Source: CAXXFQ01 sp963674475
Lineage (GTDB): Bacteria > Planctomycetota > Planctomycetia > Pirellulales > Thermoguttaceae
Direction: 5' to 3'
DNA length: 64,000 bases
NCBI GenBank assembly: GCA_963674475.2
Contig: CAXXFQ010000024.1
Coordinates: 1,047,964 to 1,111,963 of the forward strand
A program made the position numbers and the translations under genes. The notes under the pieces are model-generated. The model did not search any database. It was not told the DNA's origin and worked only from the letters and a program-made list of their open reading frames with translations. Of the stretch, positions 28,229 through 37,341 are shown one piece after another (the first letter of the stretch is position 1; each line of letters opens with the position of its first letter).

Positions 28229-29766
28229 CCAAGACCAAGAACAAAATGCTTTTGGCGCACGACCTGGGAACGTCCGGCAACAAGGCGACTCTTTTTACGG
28301 AAGAAGGGCAACTTGTCGCTGCAAAAACAGCCGCGTATGAGACCCGCTATTTCAACCAGACCTGGGCCGAGCAAAACCCAGACGACTGGTGGCGTGCCGT
28401 TTGCGACTCGACCCGGGAACTTCTTGCAGAGGTCGACCCACGGCAAATCGCCGTCGTCGCGCTGAGTGGTCAGATGATGGGCTGCACCTGTGTCGACCGG
28501 GCCGGGAATCCGCTGCGTCCTTCGATCCTTTACTGCGACCAACGTGCGGATCGTGAAGCCGATTCGTTGCTTTCGAAAATCTCGATGGAAGACGCCTATC
28601 GGATTGTGGGGCACCGGATTGCCGCAGTTTACTCGCTCGAAAAGCTGATGTGGGTCAAGCGAAACGAGCCGGAAGTCTATGCCCGCACCCACAAGATGCT
28701 CTGCGCGAAAGACTATATCAATTTCAAGCTGACCGGCCGGATGGCGACCGACTATTCCGACGCCTCGGGGACCAACGCGTTCGACCTGAACACGATGCAA
28801 TGGTCGGACCGGATGCTCGAATTGGCCGAGGTCGATCGGGCCATGTTTCCTGAACCGCTCGAATCGATCCACGTCCTGGGCGAAATTACCACCGAAGCGG
28901 CCCATGCGACCGGCCTCAGACGAGGGACACCGGTGGTGGTGGGGGCCGGGGACGGAAGTGCGGCAAGCGTCGGGGTCGGATGTGTCGCGCCGGGCAGCGC
29001 GTACCATTATCTGGGTTCAAGTAGTTGGATCGGCACGACGACCGACCGAATGATTTTCGATCCTCATATGCGGATCATGAACTGGGCCCATGCCGTGCCG
29101 GGACAGCTTCACACGGTCGGGGCGATGCAAACCGCCGGATCGGCGTACCAGTGGCTCAAAAACGAGGTCTGTCGATCGGAAACCCATCAGGCGGCCGAGG
29201 CGGACCAGAGCCCTTACGAATTGATGAACGCATTGGTCGAGTTGAGTTCTCCCGGCGCGGGTGGGGTTGTTTTTCTTCCGCACCTGTTAGGCGAACGTTC
29301 ACCTCGTTGGAACTCCAACGCTCGAGGAACGTTTGTCGGGATGACCCTGGCGACGAGGCGGGCCGATCTGGTCCGCGCGGTCATGGAAGGAATCACTTAT
29401 AACTTGGCGATTATCACCGATATTTTGAGAGCGCATGTCGGATTCGACGAGATAACCGTGATCGGTGGCGGCGCGAAAGGACCGGTTTGGCTTCAAATGC
29501 TGGCCGACATTTTCGACGTGAAGATCCGGCGGCCAAACTATCTCGAAGAGGCAACCTCGATGGGCGCGGCGGTGGTCGGCGGCGTCGGAACCGGTATTTT
29601 TGATCGATTCGACGTGATCGACCGATTCCTCCGAATCGAGGAAACCATCAATCCGATTGAGGAAAATCAACGTCGCTATGAGAAAATGAAGCCGATTTTT
29701 GAGGCGACCTATCAAGGACTGACCGACGTCTTCGACCAAATCGCCGGATTGAACTTCGACGAATAA
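28225..29766 (+). CDS. FGGY-family carbohydrate kinase (xylulokinase-like)
   Basis: This 513-residue protein has the N-terminal phosphate loop HDLGTSGNKATLF (12-24), the substrate-side YCDQRAD block (~108-114), and the FGGY C-terminal ATP site (TVIGGGAKGPVWLQMLADIFD, ~411-431). It phosphorylates a sugar or polyol with ATP in the cytoplasm; the closest group appears to be xylulokinase-like, but substrate needs testing. It is translationally coupled to the lactonase-like gene and followed by a dehydrogenase and a DeoC-family aldolase. Confidence 0.9.
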   Translation: MTKTKNKMLLAHDLGTSGNKATLFTEEGQLVAAKTAAYETRYFNQTWAEQNPDDWWRAVCDSTRELLAEVDPRQIAVVALSGQMMGCTCVDRAGNPLRPSILYCDQRADREADSLLSKISMEDAYRIVGHRIAAVYSLEKLMWVKRNEPEVYARTHKMLCAKDYINFKLTGRMATDYSDASGTNAFDLNTMQWSDRMLELAEVDRAMFPEPLESIHVLGEITTEAAHATGLRRGTPVVVGAGDGSAASVGVGCVAPGSAYHYLGSSSWIGTTTDRMIFDPHMRIMNWAHAVPGQLHTVGAMQTAGSAYQWLKNEVCRSETHQAAEADQSPYELMNALVELSSPGAGGVVFLPHLLGERSPRWNSNARGTFVGMTLATRRADLVRAVMEGITYNLAIITDILRAHVGFDEITVIGGGAKGPVWLQMLADIFDVKIRRPNYLEEATSMGAAVVGGVGTGIFDRFDVIDRFLRIEETINPIEENQRRYEKMKPIFEATYQGLTDVFDQIAGLNFDE

Positions 29767-29907
29767 TTTTTTTGAGATGCACTCGAGGAACACCGGACCG
29801 CTGAACCAAGCAAAACACGATTGATCTTTACTAAACGCGCGAAAAAACACAAAAGGAGGCGAGGAACAAGAAAAAAGTTCCTTGCCATTTTCGAGAAGGA
29901 AAAACCG

Positions 29908-30936
29908 ATGAAAGCCGTTGCCGTCGTTCAGCCGAATCGAGTCGAGATCGTCGAACTCGAGCGCCCCGTTCCCGGTCCGTATCAGGCGCTGCTGCGGATG
30001 CAAATCGGCGCGTTATGCAATGCCACGGATCGCAAACTGGTCGACGGCCATTTTCCCGGCGTCGATTCCTATCCACTCATTCTCGGTCACGAAGGGGTCG
30101 GGGTAGTCGAGCAAATCGGCTCGAAAGTCCGCACGTTCCAGGTGGGAGATCATGTCATTAGCGGTTACGTCGCCGAGTTTTCCGACCCGAAATACACCAG
30201 CGGCTGGGGCGGGTTCTGCGAATACACCTTGGCCGTCGACCACGACGCGATGGTCGCCGATGGGGTTGCCGACCAACAGCACGGTTGGTGCGAGTTCAAC
30301 GAGATCCAACGCCCGGTTGACAAGGATATCCCCTTGGAAGAGTGTGCCCTCTTATGCACCTGGCGCGAGGTCTACGGCGGTTTTCGCGATTTTTCTCTTC
30401 AGCCGGGCGATGACATATTGATTTTCGGTGCCGGGCCTGTCGGCTTGAGTTTTACGAAGTTCGCCAAGCTCCTGGGACTCGGTTGGGTTGGTGTGGTGGA
30501 ACCAAATCAAGCGCGTCACGAGATCATCCGACAAATGGGGGCCGACGCCGTCTTCACGCCAGAAGAAGTCGACAAGATTTCCGAACAACGTGGTCCGTTG
30601 GACGCCGTGATCGACGCGGTCGGAAACGAGGCGATCGTCAATCAGTCGCTTCCCTTCATTAAAATGGGCGGTTCGATCTGCATTTATGGCGTTTTGGGCG
30701 CCGACTCGATTCGGATCGACAAGTCGCGAGGGCCCTATAACTTCAATCTGTACATCCACCAATGGCCGACTCGCCCCTACGAGCGAGAGGCGATGGAGCC
30801 ACTTTGCCGATGGATTCGCGAAGGCAAGCTGGCCGCCTCGGAATTTGTCTCCCACCGCTGCCCGATCGAAGAAATCAATCAAGCGATCCGCCTGGGCCGT
30901 CGCGGGGAAGTGATAAAGTGTTTATTTGATTTTTAG
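29908..30936 (+). CDS. Zinc-type medium-chain alcohol/polyol dehydrogenase
   Basis: The chosen ATG follows GAGAAGGA; it gives 342 residues. The GroES-like domain has the catalytic zinc candidates C37 (GALCNATDRK) and the GHEGVG His-Glu pair (~62-67). The Rossmann motif is GAGPVGL (~175-181). The four-cysteine structural zinc cluster seen in many alcohol dehydrogenases is missing. It resembles sorbitol/threonine dehydrogenase-like enzymes that oxidise a sugar alcohol or sugar with NAD(P). It is the third gene of the sugar operon, 141 bp after the kinase. Confidence 0.88.
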   Translation: MKAVAVVQPNRVEIVELERPVPGPYQALLRMQIGALCNATDRKLVDGHFPGVDSYPLILGHEGVGVVEQIGSKVRTFQVGDHVISGYVAEFSDPKYTSGWGGFCEYTLAVDHDAMVADGVADQQHGWCEFNEIQRPVDKDIPLEECALLCTWREVYGGFRDFSLQPGDDILIFGAGPVGLSFTKFAKLLGLGWVGVVEPNQARHEIIRQMGADAVFTPEEVDKISEQRGPLDAVIDAVGNEAIVNQSLPFIKMGGSICIYGVLGADSIRIDKSRGPYNFNLYIHQWPTRPYEREAMEPLCRWIREGKLAASEFVSHRCPIEEINQAIRLGRRGEVIKCLFDF

Positions 30937-30999
30937 CTTCCGGAGACCCTTTTTCTTCACCCCCTTTTTCTTCTTCCTCCGTTCTCAAAGAGAAAAACG

Positions 31000-31707
31000 A
31001 TGCAGGACCACGTCCATCCGGATCAAAACCACACCCCCCTGACGCCAAGCGACTTGGCCGGAATGATCGACCATACGTTCCTCGCGTCATTTGGCCCTCC
31101 GGAAAAGATCGAGCAGCTCTGTGCCGAAGCGATCCAATACGGTTTCGCGACGGTTGCGGTCAACCCGGCCGAAGTCGGCCGCTGCGTCCAGTTGCTCGAA
31201 GGGTCGCTAACCGGGGTTTGTGTGGCGATCGGGTTTCCCTTGGGACAAAATACGGTAGCAACCAAACATTTTGAAATTCAGGACGCGATCGGTAACGGGG
31301 CGACCGAAGTGGACATGGTCATCAACCTCCGAGCCCTTCAGGCGGGACAAACCGACTTGGTTGCTCGTGAGATCGAAGGGATGGTATCGATCTGTAAACC
31401 GCAGGAAATCCTCTGCAAGACAATTCTCGAAACGTGTTACTTGACCGACGAGCAGAAGCGAACCGTTTGCCAAATCGCGCGGGATGCGGGCGTCGATTTC
31501 GTCAAAACGTCGACCGGTTTTGGCACCGACGGCGCGACGGTCGAAGACGTTCGGCTGATGCACGAGATTGCCGCGCCCCAGGTAGCCGTCAAGGCGTCCG
31601 GGGGGATCCGCGATCTCAAAACCGCGCTGGCCATGATCGAAGCCGGAGCAACCCGGATCGGCACCAGCAGCGGTGTCAAGATTCTTGAAGCGTTTAAACA
31701 GACGTAA
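31000..31707 (+). CDS. deoC: Deoxyribose-phosphate aldolase family (DeoC)
   Basis: This 235-residue protein shows all key DeoC residues: D105 in EVDMV, the Schiff-base lysine K169 in FVKTSTGF, and K198 in VAVKASGG, followed by the phosphate-binding IRDLKTAL and RIGTSSG loops. The known reaction is reversible cleavage of 2-deoxyribose 5-phosphate to glyceraldehyde 3-phosphate and acetaldehyde. Here it ends an operon with lactonase, kinase and dehydrogenase, and no nucleoside phosphorylase or phosphopentomutase gene is near, so its substrate may be another phosphorylated sugar. Confidence 0.93.
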   Translation: MQDHVHPDQNHTPLTPSDLAGMIDHTFLASFGPPEKIEQLCAEAIQYGFATVAVNPAEVGRCVQLLEGSLTGVCVAIGFPLGQNTVATKHFEIQDAIGNGATEVDMVINLRALQAGQTDLVAREIEGMVSICKPQEILCKTILETCYLTDEQKRTVCQIARDAGVDFVKTSTGFGTDGATVEDVRLMHEIAAPQVAVKASGGIRDLKTALAMIEAGATRIGTSSGVKILEAFKQT

Positions 31708-31846
31708 TCGCGCGATTCTCAGCCGTTTAAGACGGAAATTTGCGTTTTCGTTACCCATGCCAGAAAAGGAAAGGACCGTCGGTTCCGCAGTAGAATTCAC
31801 CGCATCACACCGTGAAATCTCTCCCACGGACGGCGTTGACAATAAA

Positions 31847-31875
31847 TTGCATCCGGCTGATTGACTTGCTATAAT
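31847..31875 (+). promoter_or_regulatory. Putative sigma-70 promoter separated from its gene by a repeat
   Basis: TTGCAT (31847-31852), a 17-bp spacer and TATAAT (31870-31875). The next gene starts at 32070, and the dispersed repeat copy B lies between, so the repeat would be transcribed as part of the 5' leader. Confidence 0.6.
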
Positions 31876-31916
31876 GCGGTTTCCCTTCCACCGTTTGTAA
31901 CACATTTCACTTTAAT

Positions 31917-32044
31917 GTAGCGGGTCACTTGCATTAGATAGGGAAATGGAAAAACCCACCCCGATTCCAACGTGGCATTCAAGGCAAGCCCGGGATTTCT
32001 CCCACTGCCGGTGTGACGCTCCCTTTTTGTAAAAACCGCTCTAG
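31917..32044 (+). repeat. Dispersed ~130-bp repeat, copy B
   Basis: It starts GTAGCGGGTCACTTGCA and ends CCCACTGCCGGTGTGACGCT, then CCC and AAAAACCGCTCTAG. The start and the 20-base right block match copy A at 20578-20707; the right block matches the reverse complement of the 58-kb array units except for single bases. The interior is divergent. Confidence 0.8.
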
Positions 32045-32069
32045 CACCTTTCATTGCCAGGAGAAATAC

Positions 32070-32864
32070 ATGACTTGTCGTCCAGTCGTTGCATGCCTCG
32101 TTCTCAGCGTACTGCTGACTGTCCAGATTACCGCCGCAGTTGCCGAAAGTCCGTTCGGTCCCGCCACGTGTGAAGGCCTTTACCCAAAGCATCTCCAGGG
32201 AATCTGCACCGACAATCGCCAACACATTTTCTGGAGCTTCACGAACACGATCGTGAAGACCGACGTCAATGGCAAGATTCTCAAGCGGGTTTCTGCCGAC
32301 AACCACCAGGGCGACCTTTGCTATCTCGACGGGCGGCTTTATGTCGCCGTTAACCTGGGCCGATTCAACGATCCACAAAAACGGGCCGATTCCTGGGTCT
32401 ACGTTTTTGATGCGGAAAACCTCGAGCTCTTGGCCCGTCATCCCTTGCCCGAGCTGGTCTACGGCGCCGGTGCGATCGCGTATCACGATGGACATTTCCT
32501 CGTTACCGGAGGTCTGCCCGTGGGCGCGCCCGGAAACTTGGTCTACCTCTACGACCGTGACTTTCACTTGGTCAAAAAACAGGAACTCCCCGGTGGATAC
32601 ACCTTTCTGGGCATCCAGACCGCCACGTTTGCCGACGATCACTGGTGGTTCGGCTGTTACGGCAAACCCACTCCCATGCTGGTCGTAAGCAGCGACTTCA
32701 AAACCGTCCGCGAATTCAACTTCACATGTTGCCTGGGAATCGTCGGCTTGGACGCCAAAACGTTCCTCGTCGCGCGTGGTATAGAACAGGGCCCCAAACA
32801 ATTGACCGGCAAAGTTCTGATCGCTGTCCCGGATGACAAAAGCGGCCTGGCCATAAAAAAGTAG
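32070..32864 (+). CDS. Exported beta-propeller-like protein of unknown function
   Basis: This 264-residue protein starts at the ATG behind CAGGAGA; an upstream in-frame extension runs into the dispersed repeat and is not counted. The signal peptide ends near AVAES (residue ~26). The body has repeated strands such as GICTDNRQHIFWSFTNTIVKT and CLGIVGLDAKTFLVARG, consistent with a beta-propeller. No catalytic motif is recognised. It is a single gene ended by the hairpin at 32945. Confidence 0.75.
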   Translation: MTCRPVVACLVLSVLLTVQITAAVAESPFGPATCEGLYPKHLQGICTDNRQHIFWSFTNTIVKTDVNGKILKRVSADNHQGDLCYLDGRLYVAVNLGRFNDPQKRADSWVYVFDAENLELLARHPLPELVYGAGAIAYHDGHFLVTGGLPVGAPGNLVYLYDRDFHLVKKQELPGGYTFLGIQTATFADDHWWFGCYGKPTPMLVVSSDFKTVREFNFTCCLGIVGLDAKTFLVARGIEQGPKQLTGKVLIAVPDDKSGLAIKK

Positions 32865-32944
32865 CCTAAACCCCGATCGGGAAACGCGGCGACAACGTTC
32901 CATGTTCTATATGTATCGCTCAGGCGTATAAAAAGCACAAAAAA

Positions 32945-32985
32945 CGCAGTGTCCCCTCTCCATACGGAATCGTGGGACACTGCGT
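32945..32985. terminator. Bidirectional hairpin between convergent genes
   Basis: CGCAGTGTCCC pairs with GGGACACTGCG around an 18-base loop. A-rich sequence lies to the left and TCAATTTTT to the right, so both strands have a modest T tract. Confidence 0.7.
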
Positions 32986-33071
32986 CAATTTTTCCAAACG
33001 GCTTTTCAATTAAAAACGGAAGCCCTCTCCTCTGAGCCTATCCTACGAATCTATCGCCCTAGTAAGGGCAT

Positions 33072-33860
33072 TCATTTTCGACGTCGCCAAGCCACCAGGG
33101 CCAGCCCACTCAGCCCCAGCAGCATCGCCAACGTCCCCGGTTCGGGAACGCAATGAGTGCCGACATAGACGCTGTCAAGAAACAGCATCTCGTAACCGAC
33201 AATCTCTTCCGACGTGTTATATCTAGGAGCCGGATGGAAATTAAATGTAAAGGTTTCCCAATTCGGCTGAGGATCAATAATCCCCTGGAAGTACGTCGCG
33301 TGGTACCCGGCATCGTCGCACGGACATGTCGTTAAGGGAATAACCTGGTCTGTCGTTAACTCCGAGGTAACGCCGATATCCAGCGTTCCTTCCCCGGCCC
33401 ACACGACCAAGACAAAGAACTCTTTCTTCATTTTGGTTTGCTCCGGCCGCAAGTTCCCCATCTTTTTGGAGATGGAAATCTCCGGAACCTCGGGCAAATT
33501 GGCGCCGAAACCATCTCCAGCCGGATTTTGATACTTGTTTGGGCCAAAATAAAACGGGTTCGGGCCCGGGCCCTCCGAACCAAACCCGAGACCGGAGGTT
33601 GTCCAGTCATCCGGAATACTGGGATTGAAACCATTGTAGGTCCAATCCGGCGATTGGTTCTGGTCCGGGTCGGTTTTCAAGCTGTGATACTGGGCACGCG
33701 TCACTCCATCCGGACTACCATTCGGATCGTCGGGCCACCAAGCCGGAAGCGGATCAAGCGGATAATACGGCGGTAATGGCTCAGCCAAGGCGCTGACTAT
33801 CAGAGCCAAAAAAATCGGCAGGACGAAAAGCCCTACCAGGAGTCGAAATCGTGTTTTCAT
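33072..33860 (-). CDS. PEP-CTERM sorted exported protein
   Basis: This 262-residue protein starts at the ATG preceded by GGAGGAG; a longer frame to 33905 lacks an RBS. It has a signal peptide (~1-26) and a clear C-terminal PEP-CTERM signal: VPEPGT, a hydrophobic helix (LAMLLGLSGLALVAW) and the basic end RRRK. Such proteins are processed by exosortase and released or anchored at the envelope; no exosortase gene is in the window. The middle part, Pro/Asn/Gly-rich at first, resembles no family I recognise. Confidence 0.88.
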   Translation of the reverse strand: MKTRFRLLVGLFVLPIFLALIVSALAEPLPPYYPLDPLPAWWPDDPNGSPDGVTRAQYHSLKTDPDQNQSPDWTYNGFNPSIPDDWTTSGLGFGSEGPGPNPFYFGPNKYQNPAGDGFGANLPEVPEISISKKMGNLRPEQTKMKKEFFVLVVWAGEGTLDIGVTSELTTDQVIPLTTCPCDDAGYHATYFQGIIDPQPNWETFTFNFHPAPRYNTSEEIVGYEMLFLDSVYVGTHCVPEPGTLAMLLGLSGLALVAWRRRK

Positions 33861-34080
33861 TTTTACTCCTCCAAGAATCAAAATCCAAAGGATTAAAAGT
33901 AACAAGAAAGCCGTTTAAAAAGATCCGTCGCCAATTCAGATCTGAGTCGATTATGTCGGCCTCCGCAACGAACGGTCAATCATCAGGGTCCCATTACCCC
34001 CCCCAGAAACAATAAAATCCACTCCTTTGAGGGAATTACATTCCTTTCCCTGAACAAACTTTTCTTGAAAGGTTCATAAA

Positions 34081-34110
34081 AAAAGGCCGACTCCCAGGAG
34101 CCGACCTTTT
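34081..34110 (-). terminator. Intrinsic terminator of the minus-strand glycan operon
   Basis: On the minus strand AAAAGGTCGGC...GCCGACC(T)TTTT-type stem (CGGCTCCTGGGAGTCGG core) is followed by TTTTTT; it lies 40 bp after the beta-helix gene stop. Confidence 0.8.
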
Positions 34111-34150
34111 GCTAAAAGACATAAATTGACGTTTTTTTCTACGGTTTTTC

Positions 34151-35326
34151 TTACTTCGACTCAGCCGCCATGCCGTGCCATTGGATCTTTCCGTCAACGA
34201 CTTCCGGCGGGGCGATCGAGGCGAACAGCTTGGTGGGCCAGGCCGTCAAACGCTCAAAACCTTCGGGGACCGTTTGCTCGAATTGGACGTAGGCCTGACA
34301 GTTCTTGACCGTATGGGAACACGGTTTCTTCTCCGGTCCGAAAACTCGGTAACCGGCCAGGATGCAATCTTCCAGGTCGACATGGAAGTTTTCCAGGGGA
34401 ATCCGCTCACAGCAAATGGTCCCGGTCGACGGCGCGATCCACGGTTGGGAAAAGTTCAAGATGATCATCCGACAGTTTTGAAACTTGCCGCGGGCGCACT
34501 TGCTGGCATACGAACTTTGCACCGCGTTGTCGGGGTGGACGAGCGTGCAATTCTCGAACACGGCATGGGGGTACTCGGGCAACGTTTTTTCCCAACCGCC
34601 CAGAAGCACCGCGCTGCTATCGCCCGAACCGACCGCATCGAGAGCCAAGAAATAGCAGTTTCGAAACACGCTCGGTTCCTCCGGTCGGACGACCGGATAG
34701 CAAAGCCCGCCACCGAATGCGCGGCCGATCCCGACGCAATCTTCGACCAACACGGTAAAACCCTTGCCGCTCTCGTGGGTCAGATCCCAAAACAGTCCCG
34801 CATCGCCCCCGGTGGCGTACATATTTCGCAAGGCCCATCGGTCCCAGACGATACAGGAAAAATTGGTTTTATTGTTTCCCTGGTCCCAATTCTTGGTGGA
34901 GGCACGCATGTTGCTCCACCAGTCCCAGCTCTTGAAACCCTTCTCGGGATCGCCCGCGTCGAGAACGACCCAGCCCTTGGCGCCCGAGCCGAAACTTCCA
35001 TCGATGTCGCCAATCAACAGGTTATACGAACCGGCGGCCCCCTTGAACGGCACTGACAGGTTCGGCTCCCAATAATGGTCCGGCCGCACGATCACCCGGT
35101 GGCCACCCTTCTCGTCGGGCACCGCGTCCAGACCGTCCTGGACCGAATGGAACGCCTTGGCCCAGGTCGACCCGTCAGAATTGTCCCCATTTTTCGAAAC
35201 GTAAATCGTCACTCCCTTGCGTCCGGCATAGTCGGCCTCTCCCGGTACCGGCGAAGCGGCCCAAAGCGAACCGGCCATCAAGGCGGTCAATGCCCAAGTC
35301 AAAAAAACAAAACGGAAATGCGTCAT
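34151..35326 (-). CDS. Secreted right-handed beta-helix protein (pectate-lyase-like fold)
   Basis: This 391-residue protein has a signal peptide (~1-24), then IYVSKNGDNSDGSTWAKAF, the entry typical of parallel beta-helix polysaccharide enzymes and surface proteins, and repeated short strands with asparagine/cysteine ladders (FRNCYFLALD, FENCTLVHPD, FQNCRMIILN, LEDCILAGY). No catalytic residues can be assigned. It is the last gene of an operon with GH36-like and GH127-like genes (129 bp gap) and may bind or cleave a plant-type polysaccharide. An AGGAG RBS precedes the ATG. Confidence 0.82.
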   Translation of the reverse strand: MTHFRFVFLTWALTALMAGSLWAASPVPGEADYAGRKGVTIYVSKNGDNSDGSTWAKAFHSVQDGLDAVPDEKGGHRVIVRPDHYWEPNLSVPFKGAAGSYNLLIGDIDGSFGSGAKGWVVLDAGDPEKGFKSWDWWSNMRASTKNWDQGNNKTNFSCIVWDRWALRNMYATGGDAGLFWDLTHESGKGFTVLVEDCVGIGRAFGGGLCYPVVRPEEPSVFRNCYFLALDAVGSGDSSAVLLGGWEKTLPEYPHAVFENCTLVHPDNAVQSSYASKCARGKFQNCRMIILNFSQPWIAPSTGTICCERIPLENFHVDLEDCILAGYRVFGPEKKPCSHTVKNCQAYVQFEQTVPEGFERLTAWPTKLFASIAPPEVVDGKIQWHGMAAESK

Positions 35327-35455
35327 CTCTGAATCTCCTGCATACCAAGGTGTGTAGAAATTTGGTAAGTGCTTTTCATGAAAACTTTTTCATGGTCAAA
35401 TCGCTTCGTACTTAAAAAATAACCGCGCCGACATTTCGTCAAACGCGTCGTCTTG

Positions 35456-37303
35456 TCATTCGGCCGAGCCTGTTTGGATCAGTTCATCGTCTACGGCAAT
35501 ACCCAGGTCGGGCAAGCGGAAATAGGTCCCTTCGCCTGTCGGGTCGGCAAACTCAGTCAGCACGAGATCCAGGTCGGCCGGTTGCGAAGTATCGGTCCCG
35601 CTCCACCCTTTCACGCGACATACCAGTCCGCCAGGTCGGATAGCGTCATCTTTCGTCAGACAACCTAACGACGACGGATCAATGGTCAGAAGACGCAAGT
35701 TTGCTTTTTCCAAGCCCTGGTTGCCGGCACGACTGAGACAGAAAAGCTGCGGTCCGCGTAGCAACGCCGCGAGCCCCGCTTGCTTCTTCCGCCCTTTGAC
35801 GAAACGCCATCGCATCGGCATATTGAGCTCGACCACCTCGCCCGCCTTCCATTGGCGATCGATCGTGAAGAACCGACCGCCGGAAATTTTCTGTTTGATG
35901 GTCTTTCCGTTGACCGCGACCGTTACCGAATCGTCGGCCCAACGAGGAATTCGCAGCTGAAGCGGGAACCGGGCAGTTTGAGACGGATCGACGGTAATAA
36001 CCACTTTGCCCGAACTCGGATAATCGGTTTCCTGACGGACGCCCACAGACAGCCCCTCGCCCAGATCGACCTTTGCCTGGGACTGCGTATAAAGATTGAT
36101 CGCCACCCCGCCATCCTTGCGGTAGTAGACCATCCCGGGCAACTCCGCCATGATCCGCCGGAAGTTATTGGGGCAGCAATAGGTGTCGCGGTGATAATAA
36201 ACACGCTTCCCTTCAACGGGAGTGAAATAGCGGAGTTTTCGGCCATCGGGCGACTGGGCCGCAAACAGGGCGTTATACACGGCCCGTTCCATCATGTCGC
36301 CGTATTTCGAATCCCCTTCCAGCCGAAGCAGACGGTCCAGTAATCTGGTCAGATAGGCCGTGGCGCAGCTCTCGCTCACCGAACCGGCCAGGTGCTGCTT
36401 GTCATCCCAACCCTCGTGGAAACTGCACGAGCCGGACACCAGCAATCCGTCCTGACGCGTGAGAAAGTCTATCACCCGATGCGCCTGTTCGCTGAGTTTC
36501 GCATCGGGGCTTATCTGGTTCAAATCCAATTGCGACACGCACAGGTAGGTGTGAATGTAGACGTGCCGTTCATCGTCCATACACTCCTGGCCTCCGATCT
36601 TCATTGTCGCATTCCACTCGGCCAGCTTGCAATGCTTAGATTTTGTACAGAAATCCAGGTACTTCCGGTCACCAGTCTGTTCGTAAAGTGTCAGCAATGC
36701 GGGTTCCAGGCCCGTGAGCACACCGTACATTCTGGCGCGAGTTCCGTCGGTTCCCGGTATTCGATCCGGTTCGGCCGACCAGCGGTCGATGATGAAATCA
36801 GCCAGCTTCCGTGCCGCTTCGAGCGATTTCGTTTCGCCAAAAAACTTGTAGTCGTTCGCCAGCCCCAGCGCCATATACGACATCTCGTGCGCGTCGCAAA
36901 CTCCCCAAAGTCGTTCTTTCGGTACGAGCGTACCAATGTAACCATCGGGCGTCTGCGTCTTGATGACTTCGTCGACAAGATGCTTCTTCAAGGCCAGCAC
37001 GCGAGGGTCACGCGAGTATGCCGCGAATCGGACCGTAGCGTCGATCGTTTTGCCCAGGCCAATGTACCTGGACTTAGCGTCTTTCGTTCTAAACGGAGGC
37101 AGGAATACCTTGTCAAAATTTAGCTTGAGCAGATTCTCGTTGATAGTGTTGTCGATCCGTCGACCGATTTCACCGCCAACTTTCACCTGACTCAGGCCAA
37201 TGGGGCTTAGCCGGTCGACCGTGGAACCGTTTTCTTGATTTTCCGCGGCAACCGCAACGCCTGACAAAAGAACCAGGAATGCAAGCGCAAACCGTATTTT
37301 CAT
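35456..37303 (-). CDS. GH127-like beta-L-arabinofuranosidase (DUF1680), secreted
   Basis: This 615-residue protein has a signal peptide (1-20) and the (alpha/alpha)6 fold of DUF1680. Zinc-ligand and catalytic positions known from Bifidobacterium HypBA1 can be placed: E297 (FHEGWDD, candidate acid/base), E311 and C313 (ESCATAY), and the C376-C377 pair in CCPNNFRR, where the second-from-last cysteine is the nucleophile in the family. The family releases beta-L-arabinofuranose from arabino-oligosaccharides. It sits 38 bp after the GH36-like gene, pointing to an arabinose/galactose-containing plant or algal glycan. Confidence 0.9.
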   Translation of the reverse strand: MKIRFALAFLVLLSGVAVAAENQENGSTVDRLSPIGLSQVKVGGEIGRRIDNTINENLLKLNFDKVFLPPFRTKDAKSRYIGLGKTIDATVRFAAYSRDPRVLALKKHLVDEVIKTQTPDGYIGTLVPKERLWGVCDAHEMSYMALGLANDYKFFGETKSLEAARKLADFIIDRWSAEPDRIPGTDGTRARMYGVLTGLEPALLTLYEQTGDRKYLDFCTKSKHCKLAEWNATMKIGGQECMDDERHVYIHTYLCVSQLDLNQISPDAKLSEQAHRVIDFLTRQDGLLVSGSCSFHEGWDDKQHLAGSVSESCATAYLTRLLDRLLRLEGDSKYGDMMERAVYNALFAAQSPDGRKLRYFTPVEGKRVYYHRDTYCCPNNFRRIMAELPGMVYYRKDGGVAINLYTQSQAKVDLGEGLSVGVRQETDYPSSGKVVITVDPSQTARFPLQLRIPRWADDSVTVAVNGKTIKQKISGGRFFTIDRQWKAGEVVELNMPMRWRFVKGRKKQAGLAALLRGPQLFCLSRAGNQGLEKANLRLLTIDPSSLGCLTKDDAIRPGGLVCRVKGWSGTDTSQPADLDLVLTEFADPTGEGTYFRLPDLGIAVDDELIQTGSAE

Positions 37304-37341
37304 CTCTCTCTCCTTGAGTTGACAATCAAGTGGTGAAATTC

